Program-made: the position numbers and the translations under genes | Shown: in pieces, positions 1 through 8,395 of the stretch | Layout of the letters: each line of letters begins with the position of its first letter | How positions within the stretch are numbered: the first letter of the stretch is position 1 | Notes under the pieces: model-generated | Database searches by the model: none | What the model saw: only the letters and a program-made list of their open reading frames with translations | What the model was told of the DNA's origin: nothing | Assembly: GCA_019112945.1 (NCBI GenBank) | Contig: DXIJ01000003.1 | Span: forward strand, 1-33,986 | Direction of reading: 5' to 3' | DNA from: Candidatus Monoglobus merdigallinarum | GTDB taxonomy: Bacteria > Bacillota > Clostridia > Monoglobales > Monoglobaceae | Length of the DNA: 33,986 bases

Positions 1-86
1 CGTTGCTCCAAAATGGGTTTTATGGCAGATGAACGGTTTATTATGCCTTTTATACAAAAAAATTCTTTAAAATTGCAAAACTGTTG

Positions 87-115
87 TTGCATTATTTCCC
101 TCAATATGGTATATT
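87..115 (+). promoter_or_regulatory. Predicted sigma-A promoter of xylB: TTGCAT (87-92), 17 nt, TATATT (110-115)
   Basis: Direct reading; 17-nt spacing; lies upstream of an AAGGAG ribosome-binding site and xylB. Confidence 0.55.
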
Positions 116-176
116 ACAATATATATAAATGCGCGGCGTATACTGCTGCATTAAATTCATATAAGGAGTGTTGGAA

Positions 177-1709
177 ATGAGATATTTAATAGGTGTCGAT
201 ATCGGCACGAGCGGTACAAAAACCGTGCTTTTTGATGAAAATGGAAATTCCGTAGCAAGTCATCTTGTGGAATATCCTATGTATCAGCCCAAGATAGGCT
301 GGGCAGAGCAGGATCCCGATGACTGGTGGCAGGCTACATATTCAAGCATCAAGGCTGTTGTTGAGGACTCCGGAGTGTCTCCGTCTGACGTCAAGGGTAT
401 CGGGCTGTCCGGACAGATGCACGGACTGGTGCTGCTTGATAAGGAAGATAAGGTGCTGCGCCGCTCCATTATCTGGTGCGACCAGAGGACGACTGCAGAG
501 GCAGAACAGCTGACAGAGCTTATCGGACGCGAGAAGCTTATCGAGATCACGGGTAACCCTGCGCTTACCGGCTTCACAGCCGCTAAAATTCTTTGGGTCA
601 AGAACAACGAGCCGGAGCTCTACGCAAAGGCAGAAAAAATACTCCTGCCAAAGGACTATGTCAGGCTCAGGCTCACCGGCGAATTTGCCACAGAGGTATC
701 GGACGCAAGCGGCATGCAGCTTATGGACATCAAAAACCGCTGCTGGTCGGACGAGGTTCTTGATAAACTCGGTATCCCCAAGAGCAAGCTGGGCAAGATG
801 TACGAATCCTGCGAGGTCACAGGCGGACTTACAGCTGAGGCTGCGGAGCTGACCGGCCTTAATCCCGGCACGATAGTTGTCGGCGGAGCGGGCGACCAGG
901 CAGCCGGAGCTGTCGGCAACGGCATCGTAAAGCCGGGCATAATTTCATCTACTATAGGAACCTCCGGCGTTGTATTCGCACACATGGAGAATATAGAGAT
1001 AGACAAGGGCGGACGGGTACACACTCTCTGCCATGCTATCCCGGGAAAGTGGCACGTTATGGGCGTTACACAGGGCGCGGGACTTTCGCTGAAATGGTTC
1101 AGGGACAACTTCTGCCGCGCTGAAATGGAAGCGGCTGACGGACTGGGCGTTGACCCGTATTATCTTATGGATAAGCAAGCAGAAAAGACTGAGGCCGGCT
1201 GTGAGGGATTGATCTATCTCCCGTACATGATGGGTGAAAGAAGTCCTATACTCGACCCGAACGCAAAGGGTATTTTCTTTGGCCTGAGTGCAAAGCACAC
1301 AAAATATGATATGCTCAGAGCTGTAATGGAAGGTGTGGCTTACAGCCTCAAGGACTGCTACGGAGTTATAAAGGAAATGGGCATCGATGCATCTGAGGTC
1401 AGAGCCTCCGGCGGCGGCGGAAAGAGCAAGCTTTGGAGACAGATGCAGGCCGATATGTTCAACTGCCCGATAAACACAATAAACGCGTCCGAGGGACCGG
1501 CTCTTGGCGTTGCGCTTCTGGCGGGCGTCGGCGCAGGCATTTATAACAGCGTTCCCGAGGCGTGCGAGGCTGCGATATCTGTTAAGGATACCACAGAGCC
1601 TATTGAAAGCAACGCAGAGATCTACAGCAAGTATTTTGACGTATACCAAGGCGTATACGCAGGCGTTAAAGAGCAGTTTAAAAAGATTGCCGAGATCCAG
1701 GCCGATTGA
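177..1709 (+). CDS. xylB: Xylulokinase (FGGY carbohydrate kinase family)
   Basis: MRYLIGVDIGTSGTKTVLFDENG N-terminus, GWAEQDPDDWW, GLSGQMHGLVLLD and GGAGDQAAGAVGNG motifs. ATG at 177 has AAGGAG at 163-168; the ORF-track start at 168 is probably too far upstream. Confidence 0.93.
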   Translation: MRYLIGVDIGTSGTKTVLFDENGNSVASHLVEYPMYQPKIGWAEQDPDDWWQATYSSIKAVVEDSGVSPSDVKGIGLSGQMHGLVLLDKEDKVLRRSIIWCDQRTTAEAEQLTELIGREKLIEITGNPALTGFTAAKILWVKNNEPELYAKAEKILLPKDYVRLRLTGEFATEVSDASGMQLMDIKNRCWSDEVLDKLGIPKSKLGKMYESCEVTGGLTAEAAELTGLNPGTIVVGGAGDQAAGAVGNGIVKPGIISSTIGTSGVVFAHMENIEIDKGGRVHTLCHAIPGKWHVMGVTQGAGLSLKWFRDNFCRAEMEAADGLGVDPYYLMDKQAEKTEAGCEGLIYLPYMMGERSPILDPNAKGIFFGLSAKHTKYDMLRAVMEGVAYSLKDCYGVIKEMGIDASEVRASGGGGKSKLWRQMQADMFNCPINTINASEGPALGVALLAGVGAGIYNSVPEACEAAISVKDTTEPIESNAEIYSKYFDVYQGVYAGVKEQFKKIAEIQAD

Positions 1710-1733
1710 GCATAAACTTTTATTTCAAGTATC

Positions 1734-1774
1734 AAAAGGGGCGTACGGAACTGATCCGCCGCCCCTTTTAAAAA
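1734..1774 (+). terminator. Rho-independent-like terminator after xylB
   Basis: AAAAGGGGC ... GCCCCTTTT stem with inner CGGA/TCCG stem. Confidence 0.7.
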
Positions 1775-1799
1775 TTTCAGCTGTTTTATCTTCGCTTTA

Positions 1800-2073
1800 A
1801 TATCCTGCCTTTAACTTTTCCATTGGCAAATACAGCAGCCTGCACAAATTGACACCTATCCTGCGCCTGCATCGCTGCGCTGCGTGTCTTTGTTTGTTTA
1901 AACCTACGTTCGCCTGCTGATGTTTGCACTAACACCTTTGCACGGTATTATCAGCTATCCTAAAACTTGGGATAAATCCAAACTACGATAGTTTTCCACT
2001 AACCAAAATTGTTATTTGGTTAAATAACCTGTCACGTCCTAATTTCTAATTTCTAATTTCTAATTCCTAACCA
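1800..2073 (-). other. Structured noncoding intergenic element with a terminal 7-nt tandem repeat (candidate dispersed repeat or ncRNA)
   Basis: No plausible CDS; several inverted repeats (1851-1855/1884-1888, 1916-1955, 1956-1974, 2001-2028) and a CTAATTT tandem array (2039-2070). Confidence 0.4.
2039..2070. repeat. 7-nt tandem repeat: CTAATTT x3, then CTAATTC and CTAA
   Basis: Direct reading: ctaatttctaatttctaatttctaattcctaa. Confidence 0.9.
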
Positions 2074-4014
2074 CTACGGCAGTATCACAACCGCCTTAAA
2101 TAAATCGCCGTCTGTCTTTATCCTGAGCTCACCGCCCATCAGCTCGGTATAGCTTTTCGCTATCGCCAGCCCAAGACCGCTGCCCTCTCCGGTTCTGGCC
2201 TTATCTCCGCGCACAAACCTTTCGGTTATCTCCTCCTCCGAAAAATTCATCGGATATGCCGATATGTTCTTAAACTCCGTAACAAGTCCGCGTTCGTCCT
2301 GCACCTGGGTAATATAAACACGCGTACCCTTCATGGAATACTTGACCGCATTGCTTATCAGGTTGTCAAACACCCTTGACAGCTTTTTCCCGTCCGCCGC
2401 TTTATATAACTCGTATTCGGGCAGGTTTATCACAAATTCAAGCCCCGATTTCTCGATCTCGCTGTCCATTTCGGCAAGCGACTGCTTTAGCAGCAGCTTT
2501 ATATCGATATTTTCCGACACGACCTCCTCATTGCCGCTCTGTGCCTTAGAGATGTCAAACAGATCCTGAGTCAAATTTTTCAGCCGTGCGCTCTTTTGGC
2601 AAATTATCCTTACATAGTCGTTTGCCTCATCGGGCTTCAGTTTTTCCTTTGAGAGCAGGTCGGCATAATTGATTATAGAGGTCAGCGGAGTTTTGAGGTC
2701 GTGGCTGACGTTTGTTATCAGCTCAGCTTTCATACGCTCCGACTTTACCGCAGCCTCTACCGACTTTTTCAGTCCGTCGCCGATATCATTCACATCGTTT
2801 GCGGTATCGCTCAAAAAGCCCTCCGGGCAGCCGCTTATTCTGTAGCCGAACTCACCGCCGCGTATCCGTTTTATCCCCTGTCTCAGATTTTCAAACCCGT
2901 CTGAATATTTAAGCAGCAGATACACGCCAAGCACTGTCACTGCGACCGCAAGCACAAATGCAAACCAGCCGCCCGCTCCGGTTATCATCGCCAAAATCAC
3001 CAGTATCAGCGAATATATTATAAACGCTATTATAACCCTCTTGCCCGAATACTTCCCGGCAAACACCCCGGCCGTCCGCTTGCAGACAGATCTCAGAAAG
3101 CGGAATATCCACCTTATTGCCATTACGCAAATTTTCCACGCCCGGCGGCATATTATTACTGTACCCGAGGTTTTTAAAAACATACCGTTTTTCATATTTC
3201 TGACCTGCGACTGTGAAAGCGTTATCAAAACGGCGGTCTCGGCTGCTGTAAGCAGAATTATAACTATCTCCTGCCAAAGCGGATTATCTGCGCCGCGCAT
3301 CATATCCAGGAACACTAAACAGCCGCATATATAAAGAACTGCCGATAAAATCGCTGCTGCAAGACCAAACTCTAACCACACCCTGTCTATAAGCAGCCTG
3401 TGCAGCTCATCATCACCGCTTCTGCGCCCGGCGGCAAGCAGCAGATATATGTACGCCAAAAATCCTATGATAAGGAATATTATAAGCACAGCGATGCTTT
3501 TGACCCAGCGTTCTCTGCCCGCCTCCCACAGCGGCCTTTGCTCCTCTACAAAGCTGTCTCTGAGCTTTATAAGTATTGTATAATCCTCACGGCGCTCAAA
3601 ATACTCGCCGCTGCTTTCATATGGATATCCGTCAGAGCTCCCGTTATCTGCTATCGAAAATTCGGAATCAGTATAATAACGGACGTCGCTTATTGAATTA
3701 TTGCTCATTACTATTCCACGGCACAGCATATAATACTCGGCATTATACTCCTCCATTGCCGCGTAATCGCTCTCGTCCGGAGCAGTACCGTTTTCTATAT
3801 CTCTTCTAACCAGGTAGAGATAATCATACGCATTGTTTAACTCTCTGTTGAGCGCCGAGCTGTTTTCAAATCGTGTTTCGAACCGGTATACGCCGCTGAT
3901 TGTCAAATCATAAAATATATTGTCCGCTGCTATAAACGCCGCCAGACACGCCATAACCAGACAAAGCACAAACGCTGCCGCTTTTAGCCATACAGAATAC
4001 ACTATCCTTTTCAT
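2074..4014 (-). CDS. Multi-pass membrane sensor histidine kinase (VanS/PhoR-like)
   Basis: H-box ELITNVSHDLKTPLTSIINYADLL, N-box FDNLISNAVKYS, G-box GEGSGLGLAIAKSYTELMGG; several TM segments; HAMP-like linker. Start set at MKRIVYSVW (ATG 4014); the ORF track opens at 4077. Confidence 0.9.
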   Translation of the reverse strand: MKRIVYSVWLKAAAFVLCLVMACLAAFIAADNIFYDLTISGVYRFETRFENSSALNRELNNAYDYLYLVRRDIENGTAPDESDYAAMEEYNAEYYMLCRGIVMSNNSISDVRYYTDSEFSIADNGSSDGYPYESSGEYFERREDYTILIKLRDSFVEEQRPLWEAGRERWVKSIAVLIIFLIIGFLAYIYLLLAAGRRSGDDELHRLLIDRVWLEFGLAAAILSAVLYICGCLVFLDMMRGADNPLWQEIVIILLTAAETAVLITLSQSQVRNMKNGMFLKTSGTVIICRRAWKICVMAIRWIFRFLRSVCKRTAGVFAGKYSGKRVIIAFIIYSLILVILAMITGAGGWFAFVLAVAVTVLGVYLLLKYSDGFENLRQGIKRIRGGEFGYRISGCPEGFLSDTANDVNDIGDGLKKSVEAAVKSERMKAELITNVSHDLKTPLTSIINYADLLSKEKLKPDEANDYVRIICQKSARLKNLTQDLFDISKAQSGNEEVVSENIDIKLLLKQSLAEMDSEIEKSGLEFVINLPEYELYKAADGKKLSRVFDNLISNAVKYSMKGTRVYITQVQDERGLVTEFKNISAYPMNFSEEEITERFVRGDKARTGEGSGLGLAIAKSYTELMGGELRIKTDGDLFKAVVILP

Positions 4015-4060
4015 TCCTATCCACCCTTTCATATTTTTATCTAAACCATTCACCGTATGC

Positions 4061-4768
4061 TTACTGCGGCTTTTCAAGTTTATAGCCTATCCCCCACATG
4101 ACCTTGATGTACCTTGGCTGGCCGGGGTTTATCTCGGTCTTTTCGCGGATATGGCGTATGTGTACGGCGATAGTATTATCGTTTACGGCTGTCTCCTCAT
4201 TCCAGACTCTTTTGTAGATATCGTCTGCCGAAAACACCTTGTTGGGGTTCTTCATAAACAGCTCCAGTATCTTATACTCTATCGGCGTCAACTTTATATC
4301 AATCCCATCGCGCGTAACCGTCTTTGCTTCGGTATCCACCGACAGTCCGCCGACGGTTATTACCGACTCGGGCGGCTTTTCAAGGCCGCCGAGCGTTGTA
4401 TAGCGCCTGAGCTGCGACTTGACCCGTGCAACCATTTCAGACGGGTTGAACGGTTTTGTTATATAATCGTCCGCCCCTGCGGTGAGACCCAGTATCTTAT
4501 CCGCGTCCTCCGACTTTGCCGATATAAGTATTACCGGTATATTTTTCGTTTCGCGTATCTTCAGCAGCGCAGATATGCCGTCAAACTTTGGCATCATTAT
4601 ATCAAGCAGCATAAGATGCACCTCCTCGTTCATCACGATATCCACAGCCTCAAGTCCGTCCGACGCCTCCAGCACACGATAACCCTCCGATTTCAAAAAG
4701 ATACCTATGCTCCTTGTTATCTCCTTGTCATCATCAACCGCCAAAATTGTAAGCTCCGCATTGTTCAA
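4061..4768 (-). CDS. OmpR/PhoB-family response regulator
   Basis: Receiver domain (ILAVDDDKEI, LMLLDIMMPKFDG, VILISAKSE, GADDYITKPF) and winged-helix C-terminus (LTPIEYKILELFMKNPNKVFS, VHIRHIREKTE). Likely TTG start at 4768 behind GAGGAGGGG; the ORF track starts at 4798. Confidence 0.93.
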   Translation of the reverse strand: MNNAELTILAVDDDKEITRSIGIFLKSEGYRVLEASDGLEAVDIVMNEEVHLMLLDIMMPKFDGISALLKIRETKNIPVILISAKSEDADKILGLTAGADDYITKPFNPSEMVARVKSQLRRYTTLGGLEKPPESVITVGGLSVDTEAKTVTRDGIDIKLTPIEYKILELFMKNPNKVFSADDIYKRVWNEETAVNDNTIAVHIRHIREKTEINPGQPRYIKVMWGIGYKLEKPQ

Positions 4769-4821
4769 GCCGTTCCCCTCCTCTTGTTTTTGCCGCACAG
4801 CTTTCCTTTAGCTGTACATAT

Positions 4822-4877
4822 ATTATAGCATGAAATTATTAGGCCTTTGCTTATATAATTATTAAGATTTGATTAAG
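4822..4877 (-). promoter_or_regulatory. Predicted promoter and upstream direct repeat of the two-component operon
   Basis: Minus-strand TATAAT at 4822-4827 with a weak -35; CTTAAT-N5-CTTAAT at 4861-4877. Confidence 0.45.
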
Positions 4878-4884
4878 CCGCATA

Positions 4885-4925
4885 AAAATACTGCGGCACA
4901 GGCCACTTAAGGCCTATGCCGCAGT
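4885..4925 (-). terminator. Terminator of the 4936-5397 gene
   Basis: Minus-strand ACTGCGGCA-(T)-AGGCC-loop-GGCCT-(G)-TGCCGCAGT hairpin followed by ATTTTTAT. Confidence 0.75.
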
Positions 4926-4935
4926 CTCTCCCGCA

Positions 4936-5397
4936 TTATCTGAAAGAATAACCGCCCTTTATCATAACAATGACATCATTTGAGGCAGTAAAGCCCCTGC
5001 CGTCGTTTACCGGAACGATAAGCATATGATTTGCCGGAACCTCGGAGCCGTTTGCCAGGTCATAGCCGACCGTTGTATCCGCAATGCCGCCCTTGTCTGT
5101 TCCGATAACGGTGCCGCTGCCTTTTCTCAGCACAAACTCTGCACCCTCGTCAAATATCACTGTCTGACCGGCGCTTACATCGACGACCGCAAACTTTTCG
5201 GAGTATGAATCGGAGCTGCCGCCGGACATCTTCTGTTCAACATATGCCTTGAGCTGCGGTACGACAACATCTACGATATAGCTTTTTGTAACGACCGGGT
5301 CATCGGTGTCGCCCGGCTCTGCCAAAACTATCGTACCGCCTATCACAGCAAGTATCGCCGCAGCTGAAATCAGCACTTTTAAAAATCTGTTTTTCAT
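4936..5397 (-). CDS. Hypothetical exported protein with N-terminal signal/TM segment
   Basis: MKNRFLKVLISAAAILAVIGGTIVLA signal-like N-terminus; AGG AGG-type RBS upstream (cctcctt on +); no enzyme motif recognised. Confidence 0.7.
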   Translation of the reverse strand: MKNRFLKVLISAAAILAVIGGTIVLAEPGDTDDPVVTKSYIVDVVVPQLKAYVEQKMSGGSSDSYSEKFAVVDVSAGQTVIFDEGAEFVLRKGSGTVIGTDKGGIADTTVGYDLANGSEVPANHMLIVPVNDGRGFTASNDVIVMIKGGYSFR

Positions 5398-5428
5398 GTT
5401 AATCCTCCTTATCTTGTGTAAATATTAT

Positions 5429-5776
5429 CTAATCCTGTAGACCAAAGCTGATACTGATGGCTCTGTTCACACGCGACATCAGATCATCATCCAGGTGGCC
5501 TATCTTTTCTTTAAGCCGCTTTTTGTCGATAGTCCGTATCTGCTCGGCAAGCACCACGGAATCCTTTGACAGTCCGTAGCCCCCGGCGTCAAGCTCAATA
5601 TGCGTGGGCATTTTGGCCTTATTAAGCTGTGAGGTTATAGCCGTGGCTATCACAGTCGGGCTGTACTTGTTGCCGATATCATTCTGTATGATAAGCACAG
5701 GCCTTACGCCGCCCTGCTCAGAACCGACTACCGGGCTTAGATCCGCATAATAAATATCTCCTCTTTTTACTACCAA
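5429..5776 (-). CDS. mazF: MazF/EndoA (PemK-like) family endoribonuclease toxin
   Basis: [41 protein letters not shown] and KMPTHIEL motifs. Confidence 0.93.
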   Translation of the reverse strand: MVVKRGDIYYADLSPVVGSEQGGVRPVLIIQNDIGNKYSPTVIATAITSQLNKAKMPTHIELDAGGYGLSKDSVVLAEQIRTIDKKRLKEKIGHLDDDLMSRVNRAISISFGLQD

Positions 5777-5897
5777 TTTAATTCACACTCCGCAAGTCAA
5801 ATTCACGTTTATGTCTTTGGTAGTATATTATGCGGATAATCTGTTTTTGTTATCTCAACAGGACAACTTGCGGCAATGAACTGTTGTTATGTACAGA

Positions 5898-7112
5898 TCA
5901 ACGCTTTACCGGATCATCTAAAAGATAGTTGTGAACATCTACTATTCTTCCGTCCTTCAGATATACTCTCGGAACCCTCTTACCAACGACACACACGATT
6001 TCATAGTTTATTGTCCCCATGATGCCGGCAATCTCCTCGACCGGGATCTCCTCCCCGCCGGAGCTTCTGCCGAACAATATGGCTTCATCGCCTATGCTGA
6101 TATTATTGACCGCTGTGGCGTCAATCATACATTGATCCATACAAATGTTGCCTACCTGTCTGCATTTTTCTCCGCGCACGATTATCTCGGCTCTGCCTGA
6201 TAATATTCTTGAATACCCATCGGCATAGCCTATCGAGACCGTTGCAATCTTTGTCCGCTCCCGCTCGGTTTTAAACCTCCTGCCGTAACTCAGCGAAGTA
6301 CCGCTCTCGACCGTTTTGACATTCGTAATCTTTGCTTTAAAGGTCATTGCCGGCGTCAGCTTTAAAATGCTTCTGTCCACAAAACCGCTCGGCATCAGTC
6401 CGTACAGGATTATGCCCGGCCGCACCATGTCCATATGGTATTCCGGAAACCTCATCAGCGCAGCACTGTTGCAGCAATGCCTGAAGTTTATCTTAACTCC
6501 TCTTGCGCTTACCTCGTCGCACACCCTTTTGAACCTCTCGAACTGCAGCCGCGTATAGCCGTCATCGTCCTCATCAGCCACTGAGAAGTGCGTGAATATT
6601 CCATCGATTTCGAGACTTGGGAGCTTGGATATACGGACTATCTCCTCAATAGTGCTTCGGTTTACCTCCTCGTCCTCATTATAGCGGTAGCCGACGCGCC
6701 CCATTCCGGTATCTATCTTGATATGTATCTTTCCGGGACGTCCTGCTCTCTGTCCCGCGTCCGAAACAGCCTTTGCCATCTCGTATGTATAACAGCACGG
6801 CATTATGTCTTTCTCGATAAGCTCATCGGCATAATCCGGGTGGGTGTATCCCAGTATCAAAACAGGCGCTTTGATACCGCATTTTCTTATCTGGATAGCC
6901 TCATCCACAAACGCGACCGCCAATGCGTCCGCGCCGTTTTCTATCATTGCTGTCGCGGTCTCAAGATAGCCGTGCCCGTAGCCGTCAGCCTTGACTACCG
7001 CCATTATCTTGGTCTTGTCCCCCACATGCCGGCGGATCTCCTTTATGTTGGAGCTGAGTGCGTTCAGGTCTATCTCCGCCCAGGCACGCTTTTCCGTAAC
7101 AACAGCTTTCAC
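5898..7112 (-). CDS. alr: Alanine racemase
   Basis: AWAEIDLNALSSNI, MAVVKADGYGHG PLP-lysine motif, RPGIILYG, VSIGYADGYSR, NICMDQCMID. GTG start at 7112 preceded by GGAGGTGA; the ORF track starts at 7148. Confidence 0.95.
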   Translation of the reverse strand: MKAVVTEKRAWAEIDLNALSSNIKEIRRHVGDKTKIMAVVKADGYGHGYLETATAMIENGADALAVAFVDEAIQIRKCGIKAPVLILGYTHPDYADELIEKDIMPCCYTYEMAKAVSDAGQRAGRPGKIHIKIDTGMGRVGYRYNEDEEVNRSTIEEIVRISKLPSLEIDGIFTHFSVADEDDDGYTRLQFERFKRVCDEVSARGVKINFRHCCNSAALMRFPEYHMDMVRPGIILYGLMPSGFVDRSILKLTPAMTFKAKITNVKTVESGTSLSYGRRFKTERERTKIATVSIGYADGYSRILSGRAEIIVRGEKCRQVGNICMDQCMIDATAVNNISIGDEAILFGRSSGGEEIPVEEIAGIMGTINYEIVCVVGKRVPRVYLKDGRIVDVHNYLLDDPVKR

Positions 7113-7128
7113 AAAATCACCTCCGAAA

Positions 7129-8379
7129 TCAGCCCGCGTTTGACACAAGCCTTATTGCCTCCGGCAGCCTCTGCGCCAGGTCTGACGCGAGAATGCCTCT
7201 CTCTCCTATATCGCTTGCCGCCAGGTCTCCCGCAACGCCGTGGACAAAAGCCCCCAGCGCGGCAGCCTCAAACGCCTCTGCGCCCTGTCCCCAAAAACTT
7301 GCTATAACACCCGACAGCACATCGCCCATGCCGCCTGTCGCCATACCGGAGTTGCCCGAACTGTTGACGCACACTCTGCCGTCAGGCGACGCCGTCACAG
7401 TCCTGCGGCCTTTCAGCACGGTTATCACGCCGAACTCCTCAGCAAACCTAAGCGCCGTGCCCTCACGGTCGTTTCGTATGTTCTCGGGCGGTATGCCGCA
7501 CAGCCTGCTCATCTCGCCCTCGTGCGGGGTTATGATTATCTCGCACTCCATGCGGTTTTTATGCTTTCTTAAAATATCCATATCCCGGCTCAGGGCATAC
7601 AGTCCGTCGGCGTCTATAACAAATCTCGACCTGCGGCTCAGAAGCGATTCAAGCAGCCTCTGTATATCATCATTTCTCGCAAGCCCGGGTCCGAACACGC
7701 ACACATCGCTCGTATTGAGCCGTGCGCTGATCTCACCGAGTGCCGACAGACTGAGCGTTCCGTCCGTTTCATTCTCGGGGAGCGGCAGCGTCATCGCCTC
7801 GGTCAGCTTTACCGCCGCAACCGGCTGCTGCGACTTTGGCAGCCCGACAGTCACCAGTCCGCTGCCGCAGCGCATTGCTCCCAGCGCAGCCAGGCACGGG
7901 GCTCCGGTCATGCCGCGGCTCCCGCCGATTATCAGAGCCCTGCCGCAGTCGCCCTTGTGCGCATCATCGCTGCGCTGCGGAAGAAGCTGCTCAAAACTTG
8001 CAATATCGGCATAGACAGGCACTCCTGTGCCCGGTATGCTGCCCGGAATATACACAACCGCTACTGCGTCAGTCTCGGAATGCGATATGCTAAGGCACGC
8101 GTTTACCTCAACGCCGCCAAGCTTTATATACGGCTTTGAGAGCCCGTCATGACAGATCTCAACATCTGACAGATTAAAGCCTCTCACTCCCGTGCCCAGC
8201 GCTTTTGCAAATGCCTCCTTGGCAGCAAAGTGCCCGGCTATCGATTCGTAAAACCTCTTGGAGCCTGTTTTGGATACAAAATATTTTGCCTCCTCTGCGG
8301 TGAATACCTTTCTGATAAACACCTCCAGGTTTTTCATGTTTCTGAACCTATCGATTTCAACGGTATCTATTCCTATCAT
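7129..8379 (-). CDS. Fusion protein: holo-[acyl-carrier-protein] synthase (AcpS) and ADP/ATP-dependent NAD(P)H-hydrate dehydratase (NnrD)
   Basis: AcpS: MIGIDTVEIDRF, FTAEEAKYF, RFYESIAGHFAAKEAFAKALGTG, SISHSETDAVAV. NnrD: GRALIIGGSRGMTGAPCLAA, FVIDADGLYAL, ITPHEGEMSRL, NSSGNSGMATGGMGDVLSGVI. Single ORF. Confidence 0.92.
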   Translation of the reverse strand: MIGIDTVEIDRFRNMKNLEVFIRKVFTAEEAKYFVSKTGSKRFYESIAGHFAAKEAFAKALGTGVRGFNLSDVEICHDGLSKPYIKLGGVEVNACLSISHSETDAVAVVYIPGSIPGTGVPVYADIASFEQLLPQRSDDAHKGDCGRALIIGGSRGMTGAPCLAALGAMRCGSGLVTVGLPKSQQPVAAVKLTEAMTLPLPENETDGTLSLSALGEISARLNTSDVCVFGPGLARNDDIQRLLESLLSRRSRFVIDADGLYALSRDMDILRKHKNRMECEIIITPHEGEMSRLCGIPPENIRNDREGTALRFAEEFGVITVLKGRRTVTASPDGRVCVNSSGNSGMATGGMGDVLSGVIASFWGQGAEAFEAAALGAFVHGVAGDLAASDIGERGILASDLAQRLPEAIRLVSNAG

Positions 8380-8395
8380 AATAAAACTCTCCGCT

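Noticed and set aside
74-91. Dyad TGCAA...TTGCA overlapping the xylB promoter -35
   Set aside because: Only 5 bp in an A/T-rich region; insufficient to claim an operator.
945-1649. 234-aa minus-strand ORF
   Set aside because: Antisense to xylB, no conserved motif.
3920-4828. 302-aa plus-strand ORF
   Set aside because: Antisense to the response regulator and kinase; no RBS or recognisable family; lies over strongly supported coding sequence.
6588-7307. 239-aa plus-strand ORF
   Set aside because: Antisense to alr and acpS-nnrD; no domain recognised.
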